A DNA stretch of 64,000 bases from Dreissena polymorpha (Eukaryota > Mollusca > Bivalvia > Myida > Dreissenidae), in the NCBI RefSeq assembly GCF_020536995.1, contig NC_068364.1, positions 50,886,908-50,950,907 on the forward strand. Direction: 5' to 3'. The notes below the pieces were generated by a model. That model worked only from the letters and a program-made list of their open reading frames with translations. It was not told where the DNA came from and ran no database searches. Position 1 is the stretch's first letter. Every line of letters starts with the position of its first letter. This document shows positions 48,211 through 60,400 of this stretch, piece after piece. The translations under genes and the position numbers were made by a program.

Positions 48211-48651
48211 GTGTTGTTGACAATCACATATCTTGTTGAGATTGGATATGTTTTGTGTTTTAAGACATGCCTATTACCCCGATTGTCAATTACATCATTT
48301 TGTAGCAAATGTTTACTATGTTTGCGCATTGTCATTGGCTATTTTTGATGTTATTTTTAGGGTTGGGCGAGGCACTAACTGATTAAGTCTTTGGAATAAC
48401 AGTTTAACTAACTATCAAAACTTGTAGAGCAATTACATCCACTTTGATCTTTCGATTTTAAACCTTCATTGTTTGGAGTGTGCGTTCATGTTAGTGAAGA
48501 GATACAATTTTTCTGCCTATCAGTCTGCTGCTTTGATTTTATAAATAACAAGGACCAAGGGCGAGGTAATGGTATACTCATATAGCAGAGTTTAATAAGA
48601 TTGAATGGTGGATTTGTTTCAGTCTTCAAGCTAACCAGTGTCAGGGATGGG
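48211..48651. other. Non-coding stretch
   Basis: No gene recognised. Confidence 0.4.
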
Positions 48652-48940
48652 AACTAACTTTTTACTATTGGTTGCCAGCACGGGCAACCATCTTTAGTAT
48701 GTTGGTTGCCCGGCTAAAGAGTAACGAGCCCAGATATGTGTACAGTTCGTGTCATGTGTACATACTATTGTCTACATTCTGTAAATAAAATAATATATAA
48801 TTACATAACATTGCTCACATGACACACTTTTAATGCATTATGTATAATTATGACCCTGAATTTAATCATTTCCTATGCCTTAATAATGAATTTTATTTCA
48901 ATCATTATTGATGATATCCATGGTCGCCAATTTGTATTCA
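48652..48940 (-). mobile_element. E10: inverted, diverged end of the E1 family
   Basis: It begins CAGGGATGGGAACTAACTTT, then GGTTGCC...GGGCAACCATCTTTAG and CGAGCCCAGATATGTGTACA. This matches the reverse complement of 44740-44868. Similarity fades by about 48940. The opposite terminus is not found in the window, so it is truncated or rearranged. Confidence 0.72.
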
Positions 48941-49609
48941 ATTTTCATTGCACTGAATTGTTTAACAGGCAAGGGCTAGTGAGGACAATTTAGGGATAGT
49001 AGACATTCAGTTGGTATTGAAAATATGGGCCAAAAAGAAATTGTTCAACAAAAAACCATGTAAGATTTCTAATGATAATTTTGATGGGTAAAATTAGCAA
49101 GAAGGTCTCATCACCTTTTTGTACTTTCGTGAAGGACATCTGAAAATTTAAGTTTCATTAATATTTCATAAAAATGCTCATCTACTTTTAAGAAATGCCA
49201 TTCTAGAAATACATTTGACTTCTCATTTATTAGTTTAATCAGTTATTCATATATGTATGTAATAAACACCTTGCAAGTTCAAAACTAAACAATTACTTAA
49301 TTAAGAAAGCTGTGTTATCTTAATATAAGGAACACTTCTTGCTCTCAGTAAATTATCTCTAAACAAATAAAAGCAAAGTTGATTTATCAATTGACCTGTA
49401 TTAATATTGATTGCTTGGCTAGCATGTCTATTTATTTCAATATCAGATGCTTGGAAAATATGTGCTTTATATAATGAGATCATTTAATTATGTTGTACAT
49501 AAATCTGGAATGTTTATCTGTACAGGTATGTATGTATAAGTAAAGTTTGTGACTACCAAATATATCAACCCCTGTGAGGTTGTTTTCAGCTCCACTCATT
49601 GCTATAAAT
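48941..49609. other. Non-coding stretch
   Basis: This holds a short copy (49555-49582) of the sequence just before BBS9 exon 1, and otherwise nothing supportable. Confidence 0.45.
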
Positions 49610-50247
49610 CAGTGTTCTCCATAAAAGTTTGAAAGCCAATTACATTTTCAATGTAGCAAGCAACTAGGAACTAAAATAGTTTTTTGTGTGCGCTGTTTTG
49701 ATATTTTGGAGAAAAAAGTAGCTGACGCCTAGATTGTAAGTAACACTCGATTGGTCATTGTCGGCTCGGATACTACTTGCATGTACTACTTTAGTATACT
49801 TACATGTACCCTGGGTACGGTAAATATGCTAAAACATACCCGGGAATTTTAACGATCGGTCGTTGTCGGCTATTTAAAAAAAAAATACTGTAATTATGTT
49901 CACATTTATGTCAATTTTCTGTTAAATGGCGTCTATCTTATCAAAACTCATATAAAAACATCATGTTGATGCATTTTTTTTAAAGAGAAGTTTGTTGAAG
50001 ATAAACAACATTGTTTATTCGGTAATCGGTATCACGTTTTACGACATCAGATTTTTGGGCGGAATACAATTCGGGGACAGTCTAATATCGACAGGATACG
50101 TTGAAGTATATTTGCCGTACCTGGGGTACATGAAAGTATACTTAAGAGTACCCAGGGAACATGTAAGTAGTACCCGAGCCAACAACGACCAATCAAGTGT
50201 TAGTAACCAGTGAAATCACCGGCTGTAGGTGCTTTAGGAGAACACTG
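49610..50247 (+). mobile_element. CAG..CTG TIR element E5 (638 bp), TSD ATAAAT
   Basis: Perfect 11-bp ends CAGTGTTCTCC / GGAGAACACTG. A direct ATAAAT lies at 49604-49609 and 50248-50253. No coding capacity. A long-armed fold-back lies inside. Confidence 0.92.
49735..50213. repeat. Fold-back with ~95-bp arms nested in E5
   Basis: The left arm (GTAACACTCGATTGGTCATT..., TACATGTACCCTGGGTACGG) is mirrored on the right (...GACCAATCAAGTGTTAGTAA, CCGTACCTGGGGTACATG). There are scattered mismatches, so it is older than the fold-back at 37566. Confidence 0.82.
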
Positions 50248-50253
50248 ATAAAT

Positions 50254-50494
50254 AGTAGCAAAGGGCTATAAATAGAAACACAGCATTTTTTTTCAATCTT
50301 TATAAACTACCTGTGAAAGATACTTTCCCAATTGAAGAAAAACTACATATTTCCCAATTTCTGTAAATGTTGTTTTTTTCGTTCACATTACGATCCAGTT
50401 TTTGGCCCCATTCAACATCAGTAAAAAAGTATATATTTTCGCAACATTTCCTATTGAAGTTTTGTTTTAGATTACAACATCTCCCATGCAGCTA
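50254..50494. other. Non-coding stretch
   Basis: No gene recognised. TTCCCAATT motifs recur here and further on. Confidence 0.4.
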
Positions 50495-50691
50495 CAGGGC
50501 CAAAAAAAAACTTCTTTGCAAGGGGCCTCTTTTTCTTCCCCTTAACCAAAAAGGACCTTTCCCATACAGAAATTTCTTTAAATTTTCAATCTACCTCTGT
50601 ATTTTTTATTCCCCAAAGCCAGAAAATTGTTTCTTTTTTTCCCCGAAAAAAAGGCTGTGGCCCTTTCCCCTAAGTTGGTGTTTTGGCCCTG
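50495..50691 (+). mobile_element. CAG..CTG TIR element E11 (197 bp), TSD AGCTA
   Basis: Ends CAGGGCCAAAAAAAAACTT and inverse CAGGGCCAAAACACCAACTT. A direct AGCTA lies at 50490-50494 and 50692-50696. The pyrimidine-rich interior has no coding capacity; the 134-codon frame over it is noise. Confidence 0.88.
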
Positions 50692-51179
50692 AGCTATATA
50701 AGTTCAACCTTAGTAAATACAATACTGAAAACATCTGTATTCTGAATTTTGAAGGATTGTTTAATGTTTAGCAAGACAACAACAATACTAAGTACCCAAT
50801 TTTAGTAAAAACAGTGTTAATTTTCCCAATCAACAGAGAACTGGCCCTGTTACCAAAATGGTGAAAAAAACACTGGCTGTTTGAACATTTCTCAAAAGGA
50901 ATACAATTTTTGGTAATTTCATTCCAAAAGCACATTATCTGCAATTGAACAAATAAAATGAGCTATGAAATAGGACATTAAAACCAAAGTGCATGTAAAT
51001 GATAATTTGAATTGGCTTGAGCAAGTTATACCAAGCAATTTAAAGATCCATAATTTTCAATCTAAAGATTTCAGGACAGAAAATTTCTCAATTTCATGGT
51101 TTTTCACGCTAAATTTTCCCTTTTGGTACGGTACCGGTACTTTTCCCAATTGGGCAAAACTAATTGCTGTAACATGTGG
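50692..51179. other. Non-coding stretch upstream of BBS9
   Basis: A very short CAGTGTTAATTTTCCC...CACTG pair (50812-50875) may be another miniature TIR element, but no target duplication is seen. Confidence 0.4.
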
Positions 51180-51310
51180 TTATAAATAGTCTCATGTGGC
51201 TATATAAAGTAACATGTGGCTATATACACTGTATAGTAACATGTGGCTATATATAGTAACATGTGGCTATATATAGTAACACAGCTTTATAAATAGTAAC
51301 ACAGGGATAT
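51180..51310 (+). repeat. ~20-bp minisatellite AGTAACATGTGGCTATATAT
   Basis: Five to six imperfect units lie just upstream of BBS9 exon 1. The same unit recurs, inverted, at 58681-58790 directly before exon 4. Confidence 0.85.
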
Positions 51311-51379
51311 CAATGATTGCACATTTGTGTTGCCAGATATATCAACCCCTGAGAGGCTGGTGAGGCAGGCTGATGTGAG

Positions 51380-51491
51380 ATGTCGCTGTTCAAGGCACGG
51401 GACTGGTGGTCCACATCTGTCGGAGAGGAAGAGGAGTTTGACCAGGGCTGTCTCTGTGTGGCAAATGTGGACAACAACTCTGATGAACTAG
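51380..51491 (+). CDS. BBS9: BBS9 coding exon 1
   Basis: 37 codons plus one base, donor CTAG|GTGAGT. The sequence right after the donor (GTGAGTCGCGTTCTGAGAAA, ACTGGGCATAA) is the edge of an interspersed repeat also seen at 52745. Confidence 0.96.
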
Positions 51492-54400
51492 GTGAGTCGC
51501 GTTCTGAGAAAACTGGGCATAATCCATAAGTGAATTGGCCTTTAATGTATGTCAGTCCGTTTGTCAGTCCGTCCGTCTGTCACAAACTTTTCAGGGCTAC
51601 ATCTCAGAAACTATTTAAGATTTCAACATTAAACTTCAAGTTTATATAGAGATCAATGAGGAAAAGTTTTATGCATACATGTACTTATAATAACCCTACA
51701 CATTCTTTATGTAAGGTCTTGCTCTTTGTTGTTTTCTGTATGATGTAATGTTTATGTTTAAGGGCTATCTCTCAGAACCAATTTAAACATGAAACTTCAT
51801 AGCTATTAGGTATTAATGAGGAGAGTTGCAACACACAAAAACAGTAACCCTATGCCCTGTTATTGCTCTATTCATCCATCTGCATCCATCAATAAACACA
51901 ATTTATTTGGCAGAGGAAATCAATTTAATGAATTTGCTTTTTGAATTTAATTTGAGTTTTAAAAAGTTCAAGTAAAGAAAAAAAAATTGATGCAAATGTT
52001 TATTTTATTTTTTTGTAGTTACCCTGGACTTGTGCACATTTTTAACCCGAAACCAACAAAAACATAGGAAGTTTGAAGATATTCGGGAAATAAAATAAAG
52101 TGTTAGATAGAGATAATTTTTTATACCATTGTTTTGTTGTTTTCAGATAAAATAGTTATAGGTAGTTACCATGGAATTGTGCGTATTTTCAACCCCAAAC
52201 CTACAAAGACTGACGAAGGCTGGAGTGGATTCCGTCCTGGAGATGTCCTACTGGAGTCTCCCTTGGGGCACCCAGTACTTCAAATAGAGGCCGGGAAATT
52301 TGTCTCGTAGGTTCATTTAGAGATTTTATACAACAATACATATCACAAGGATTTTAAAATATTTTTAAAACCAGGACTCCAAAGACATTTTAGAGGTGAA
52401 ATGAAATTCTCAGGTATCAAAATACTTCGATCAAAGGTTATTTTTCCCTGCATATTTATGAAATTCTTTACAAACCTTGTTTTGCATGAATTTAAGTTTA
52501 ACACTTTTGAAATTGTACGATAGAAAATTAATTTTCTTGGTGAGCATCTGAGTAACATGTGTGTCAAAAGGATGCCAGGCAGATTATTTTCAGGAGTTGA
52601 AAGTGAGATAATTTTAAAAGGCTAGCATTCAAAAGTAGTGCTTCAAGTAAAATCCCTGAGATTATCTTTTTATGTTTTGTTTTTCAAAAATATGAATAAC
52701 AGCTAAATATTGTGTATATTCCTCTCATTATTTTGCTGATCAATTATACGAGTCGCACTGAGACAACTGGGCATAATGAATGTGCGTAAAGTGTCGTCCC
52801 AGATTAGCCTGTGCAGTTCCCACAGGCTAATCAGGGATGACACTTTCCGCCTAAATAAGATTTTTGTGTGTCCCTGATTAGCCTGTGCGGTCATTAAATG
52901 CATATTTCGTGATTTTACTGTAACATGAGAGGCAAAACACAAGCCACTAGACTGATATGTGTTGAACCATTGTCCATGTATTATGTATATATATATATAT
53001 ATATTAATGACTCCAAGCGTACTCCATATTTAGTTTCACGTGTTGTGAAAGAACAATATTTATACTGATAAAACATGAATTATTGCGATTGTTTATACAG
53101 GTATATAATAAAGAATTTTATTGGTGAAAGAAAATTGGAAAGCGATGAAAAATATAAGATAGTGTATTTTTCACTGCAGTTGCTAAGTAACTTATTTTGG
53201 CTACTTATTCAATTTTCTAAGCACCAACCTAGTATTGAAGGAAATGAAAACCCCGCATAATAGTGACTAGCCTGGTTGTTCCGAATTGTATTTGGACTGA
53301 AGCCAATGACTTAAGCCTGTGTGAATACAGGCTAGCTCTGGTAAAACAGTACCAAATGCTTAATGGGTCGTTCAAGATCAGCCTGTGCAGTCTACACAGG
53401 CTAATCAAGGATGACAAATTTCCACCTATACTAAATTTTCGCTAATAGGCGACTTTCTTTAAACGAAATATTTCATTGAAGCGAAAAGTTTTGACCCTGA
53501 TTATCCTGTGCAGATGGCACAGGCTGAACATGCCAACACTTTTCTGTACAAACATGCATTGAACTCTGTTTTCCCAGTGTGAGGCTAGGATATTTCTGTT
53601 GTAACATTAGTAGTTCCACTTTTTGGGGGAAGCTTCTGTCAACCTTTATGGTATTGAACTTGTTGTTGTCGTTACTTTCAGAGGATCTGATAAACTTCAT
53701 TTGGCAATTCTACATCCCAGAAAATTGTCAGTATACAATGTTGCAGGTCAGTGTAGTATGATGTAAGATAAATATTGCCCTTGTCTCCTTTGTAATATTA
53801 ATATAGTGTAAAGCTTATTATCCCCCGCCAAAGGTGGACGGATATAGAATTGGCGTTGTCAGTCCGTCTGTCCGTCTGTTAGTCCATCTGTCTGTCACAA
53901 CACTTTTGAATTGGCGGGAAAAATCAATTCAATGAATTTGTTTGTTGTTTTGTAATGACTGTTCATTACTATCAATAAATCAACAACAAAAAATCCAGAT
54001 AAAGACACAGCAATAGTATAAAAACCTAAAGAACTTCAATTAAAGTGAATAAAAAACTCTTTAAAAGTCACTGTCGACAGTGTGGCCTTGGTAATCCCAC
54101 TTCACAAAGAGTCACTCTTTCTAGTGTAAGTTTAAACCTATTTATTTTAGCTAGATTGCATCGAAAGCATACATCTAATTTGAAACACGAGTCCATTTCC
54201 TGGGACTAGAACCATTACTTGGTGTCTATGGGGGAGATCTAAAGAACGCTCCCACAGTGGGGACCGAACCCATGACCTCCAGGTCGCTAGACGGACACCA
54301 TATCCACTACGCAACGGGGACCTCACTCTTTCTGTATCACTCTATATCTCACTCTTTCTGTATCCTATAGTTTTAATTTGATCAATCTAAATTTAAATTC

Positions 54401-57400
54401 GCTTGTCCAATGAAAGCTGTGTCCCATAATGCACTGTACTATTTTCAGGGGTGTCAATTTTCTGGATTATTCCGGAAATCCGGATTTGAGCCGTCCAGGG
54501 TTGATTTTGAGGTGAAGGTAAATCCGATGAGTTTGTTTAAGGGGGGTGGAGGTAGGGACAAAATTCTTTTAGTGCGGGATCATTTCAGAACGAATATTGT
54601 TATAGCATCGTCGGCATTCCGGACATTTGCGCTTGGTACCGATTTTATTTATTGATTTCTGATTGGTAAGTGGCTGGCACTGACATGAGCAGTAACTGAC
54701 AAAGTAAAGCACTGCAATATCATATTTTAAAACAATATGTTGATCAAATTATATATTGACTGCGTATTTGCTAGGTTACTGGTTACTGGTTTACATTTTC
54801 TGCAGTCAAACGATATGCATATTTTATTTCATTTGCAAATGATGTATAGGGACATGTTTTCGGACAGTCGTTTTCGGATACGGTATGGTTTGTCGATTTT
54901 AATTTAATTTTGAAGTTCTTAATATCATTTGTTTAGAATGACAAATACACATGCGGTGTTACGGATGGTTTGGTTTATAATATTTCGCATTGTACTCACC
55001 AGAAATTGCACCTAGAAAGACTATAAAAAAGAGAACAATAAGCTTGGGCTCGGTGGGGTTGGGCCCTCTCTTCCCTTTATCCTACGGCCTCAGACTCTTG
55101 GCTTAATTTTCCGGATTTCAAATTTGGGACAATTGACACCCCTGTATTTTTTAGCTCATCTATTTTTTGAGAAAAAATTATGAGCTATTGTCATCACTAT
55201 GGCGTCGGCGTTGGTGTCGGCGTCGGCGTTGGTGTTGGTGTTGGCGTCGGTGTCCGGTTAAGTTTTGTATTTAGGTCCACTTTTCTCAGAAAGTATCAAT
55301 GCTATTGTATTCAAACTCGGTACACTTACTTACTATCATGAGGGGACTGGGCAGGCAAAGTTAGATAACTCTGGCGTGCATTTTGACAGAATTATGTGCC
55401 CTTTTATACTTAGAAAATTGAAAATTTTGGTGTTTTGTGTTTAGGTCCATTTTATTCCTTAAGTATCAAAGCTATTGCTTTCATACTTGCAACACTTACT
55501 ATCATAAGGGGACTGTGCAGGCAAAGTTATGTAACTCTGACTGGCATTTTGACAGAATTATGTGCCCTTTTTATACTTAGAAAATTGAAAATTTTGTTAA
55601 GTTTTGTGTTTAGGTCCACTTTATTCCTACAGTATCAAAGCTATTGCTTTCATACTTGCAACACTTATTAACTATCATAAGGGGCCTGTGCAGGCAAAGT
55701 TATGTAACTCTGACTGGCATTTGGACGGAATTATGGGCCCTTTATACTTAGAAAATTGAAAATTTGGTTAAGTGTTGTGTTTTGGTCCACTTTACCCCTA
55801 AAGTATCATAGATATTGCTTTCATACTTGGAACACTCGCAAACTATCATAAGGGTACAGTAAAAGGACAAGTTGCATAACTCTGGTTGTCATTTTTATGG
55901 AATTCTGGCCCTTTTTTGACTTAGTAACTTTGAATATATGGTTAAATTTTGAGTTTTGATCCACTTTACTTCTAAAGTATCAAGGCTATTGCTTTCAAAC
56001 TTCAAATACTTTCTTGCTATCATGAGGTTTCTGTACCTGGCAAGTTGAATTTTACCTTGATCTTTGAATGACCTTGACTCTCAAGGTCAAATTAATAAAT
56101 TTTGCTAAAAATGCCATTGCTTCTTTATTTATGATAAGATTTGATTGATACTTTTACAAAACTACTCTTACCTGACATACCACAATAGACTCCACCCAAA
56201 CCATCCCCCGTGCCCTCCCCCCCTTTTTTTTTTTTTTTAATTAGATCATCTCACCAATGACCACCACACCCTCACACTATACCCCCACCCCACCCCCAAA
56301 TATTGTTTTTTGAAACGGTTAAAAAACACAAATATTTATTTTTATTATTTTATGTTTGAAATACCGTCCAACCATCGCACTCAAGAATCTTTTTCCGCTT
56401 TTTTGGAAGATAATGTAATAAATGTCCACACCCCCACACTATACACCCTCTTCACTCCACCCCTTCCTCCTTTGTGATTGAAATTGAGAGTCCCTTCACC
56501 TTTAAAAAGAAATTGATGAGCGGTCTGCACCCGCAAGGCGGTGCTCTTGTCTGAAAAATGGCGTAGTCATATGGATTTGTTTTTGAAATTCGTAAGCATA
56601 TTTCTCGTCATAAATGTTAAAAATTATTTTTTCGTAAGTGATGTTGTAATTATATTGGATTATCAGGTAAATGTGCATATAAGGAAAGCGGTATGTACTG
56701 TATACTGTTATCGTTTGATTCGGTCTATATGCATGTATTTGCGGATGACAACACATCATGACAATACACAGGACCTATATTATAGGCTATACTATACATG
56801 TTTTTATAGCCCCCTTAAATCAATAAGCTCAAAACTTATAACGCTGTCGGTTTGTAACGCTGTTGCGTGGCTTGGACCACCTCATCTGCGTTATATTGGA
56901 GTTACAGTGTATTTAAGTGGCCATAACTGACTTTATCACTGCATCATACTATTCATAGTATATTGGCCCTTAATTTTTTGATTTTTTAATTTATTTTTTG
57001 TATACGTACTGAAACATTAAACATACACAAAGATCTTTTTATTTATCAAGCATGTATACAGAGCTCCAGATAAGGTTTTGTGAAATTCTTAAATTACTAC
57101 CAGATTTTCAAAAAGAATTCTTAACTCTGAAATTTTATTCTTAACGTTACTACTAAGTTTTGAAAAATAATTCTTATTTTTTCTAAATGACCTAAAAATA
57201 AATAATAATGGTTATTTTCATGCAAAAAAATCAAAATAAACATTCTAGCAACTTTATTTATACGAGTTCAACAGTGTCTTTTCAATTTTATTTTTCAAAT
57301 ACCTTCATATGCCCAAACTGTGCTTAGATTGCATGCCTTAGATGAATTTTTACATATTTCACAATTAAACGGGTCTCCCTTTCAATCTTTTCAACGATAA

Positions 57401-60400
57401 GCCACGGGACTTGTCCCTTCCACTTGTTTAATGTTTTTTTTTGTGTTAAAGTTTGGACCGTCGTGTCGCGTTTTTGTTTAGCTTTTCAGACTGTGTCGAC
57501 AACTGAACATACAACATCGTTTAAGATCTTTTCTATAATGTCTTTCTAAACATTTAACTTCGGCTCACTTTGCGTACAATATGTTAAAAGCGTGTTTTTG
57601 GACGTTTCTTGTTTTTTAGGACGCTCTCTGGGCGCCGCCATTGTGTTTTGACAGATAGACTGTATATGCCGCTTTATTGGAGAAAATGCGCTTTGTTAAA
57701 CAAACCGATAACCATTCTATATAAGCACCGCAAAGATCTTTAATACGCGAAAAGAACTCAATAAAAATCGATACGAACCGATGTAAAAATAATATTCGTA
57801 ACTTGATTTTGTAATTCTTAATGGTACGACAAGATTTTAAAATAAATACGTAACGGACTTGAAAATAATTCGTATTTACGAAAATACGTCCCTTATCTGG
57901 AGCTCTGTGTATAGCATATAATAAAGGATAACACACTTACACAGCCATAGTTTATACAATGAAATACAATACACGATAAATACAAAACATAAATAGGTAA
58001 TTGTTTCAAATAACTTTAATTTTTCTAATTATTCCGCTTGCACTTGCCTTATTTAAATTAGTGCACCGAACTGCTTTGATAGGGAACACAGTCTTGCGAG
58101 TTTTCACACCTTTATTGACATTACACAACAGATTAACACCAATTAGCTGTTGAGTGTCGTTTAACCTCTAATCGATTAAAATCAGTTAAAAGGACAGATA
58201 AAGCAATCAAGCTGTGATCGCCGGCTTCTTTGAATTTTCTGAAAATGCATGAAGTTGCATAACATGGATTTGAATCAGAAATGGAAGGTTGGACAAAAAA
58301 CGGGATCCAAGGACCCCCCGTGTTATATTGGACACAGCGTTGTAACGGACTGCACTATATTGGAGTTACAGTGTAGTGCAATTCTTGTCCGAGCTATTTC
58401 TCCCCAACTACTGACTGGAATTCAATGAAGCTTTATGGGAAGCTTAACTACCTCGAGGAGATGCGCATGTTATTTGTGGGTTCTGGTTAGATGATTTATT
58501 TAGAGATATGGCCCTTTGAAATTTTTAAGTTGCTAAACCATCAATCTTATTATTTTGTCCAAAGTTATGCCCCTCAAGACGTTTCCTTTTATCTGAATAT
58601 ATAGTGCAATCTTGTGACAAAAAAAGCCTTTGGGGAGCATCACCCGTCTCCGCCGGTTTCTTGTTATAGACCTGTGTTAATATTTATAGCCATATGTTAC
58701 TATTTTTATCCATATGTTACTATTTATAACCATATGTTACTATTTATTGCCACATGTCACTATTTATAGCCACATGTTACTATTTATAGCCATGAGTGGA
58801 GCTGTTGAACATGGAACACAGTATCAAATGACACTAGCTTATGAACACAAGCTTCAAAGAACAGCCTACAACTTCTGTTTTGGACCTTTTGGACAAGTGA
58901 AAGGTATTCTAGTCATAAATCATGTTCGTATTGATGTGTTAGTGTTATCACATGTGTAAATTAGTATTTGTAGTTTGTAGATCATGACTACCTTCCATAA
59001 ACTACGGAATTATAATGGAAAGTTAGTGGTGATAATAAGTGCAGCAACCTTACCATTACTCTCATGATGTATATCTACTATTTTATAAGCATGTGTAAAT
59101 CTTCTGTTATGAAGAAAGTACCTCAGGTTAACATCCTCTGTTATCTGGATAGCACTGTGTGTAAATCTTCTGTTATCTGGATAACTCCTCTTGTGTAAAT
59201 CTTCTGTTATCTGGATAACACCTTAATAATATACAGTCTACTCTCGTTATCTCGAAGTCGGCGGGAACAAGAAAAAATATCGAGATAACGAGAGTTTGAG
59301 ATATCCGATTAGGCGTTTTCAAAGAAAAAATTAGACGAAAATTTACCTTGTTTTTAACATCTTAATACCTGCTAAGTGGTCTAATTAAAGCCGTCACCAT
59401 GTGGCATAATACTCTCTACTACCCTATCTATTACCTGATATTTACGTGTTTTTACCAGGAACGATTAAATTTGCTATTTAAATGCTTAAAATGACGTTTA
59501 AAGTGTTACAGAATTGCATGAACGCATGCGGTTATCATTTTTATAAACTGTCGAGTAAACATCCTGTAATGTTGCTATTTAAAGTTATGATGGAATTGAC
59601 GTCTAATCAAGACCAGGGTTTTCCATCTGAACATGCATAAATTATGTTCCGGAAAACAGACATGTACATGTACATTTTGAAGTTTGAAATGCAAAGTTCA
59701 ATCGATTAGATTTTCAAGTAAACCATGATAATGACTGTTGGAGTTCAAGGATAGAACAACATTCTGCAAATTTAGGACGGTTTATATACGCACAAATATA
59801 ACTCAATGCATTTTGGAATGTTGTTTGTAAAAACAATTAGTCTTTCGGCACGCTGTGTATTAATTTCAGTTAATTATACCCCCACAAACGAAGTTTAGGG
59901 GGGTATATAGGAGTGAACTTGTGTGTCGGTCGGTTGGTCTGTCTGCCGGTCCGTATTAAGTGTCGGCTCTGTAATTCAAGTAGTTTTCAATTGATCTTCA
60001 CCAAACTTGGTCAGAAGTTGTATCTACATGATGTCTAGGCCAAATTCGAACATGGGCCTTGCCGGGTCAAAATCTAGGTCACGATCACTTAGTGTGTTTT
60101 AAACATTCAGCATGTTGTCTGCTCTCTAATTTAAGAAGTTTTCATCCGATCTTCACCAAACTTGGTCAGAAGTTGTATCTACGTGATGTCTAGGCCAAGT
60201 TCGAACATGGGCCTTGCCGGGTAAAAAACTAGGTCACGGGGTCACTTAGAACGTTTTAAAGATTCAGCATGTTGTCCGCTCTCTAATTCAAGTAGTTTTC
60301 ATCCGATCACCAAACTTGGTCAGAAGTTGTATCTAGATGATCTGAAGGCCAAGTTCGAACATGGGCCTTTCGGGTCAAAAAATAGGGTCACGGGGTCACT

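Noticed and set aside
50367-50771. 134-codon frame
   Set aside because: It spans the pyrimidine-rich element E11 and its flanks, with no domain signal and Phe/Pro/Ser bias from T/C-rich DNA.
52015-52064. Active mutually exclusive exon of BBS9
   Set aside because: Splicing at its TAG from exon 1 enters another frame, and the homologous frame reaches a stop at once. It is called a relic instead.
56541-56930. 129-codon plus-strand frame
   Set aside because: It crosses an element end and AT-rich intron of BBS9, with no similarity, splice sites or domain pattern.
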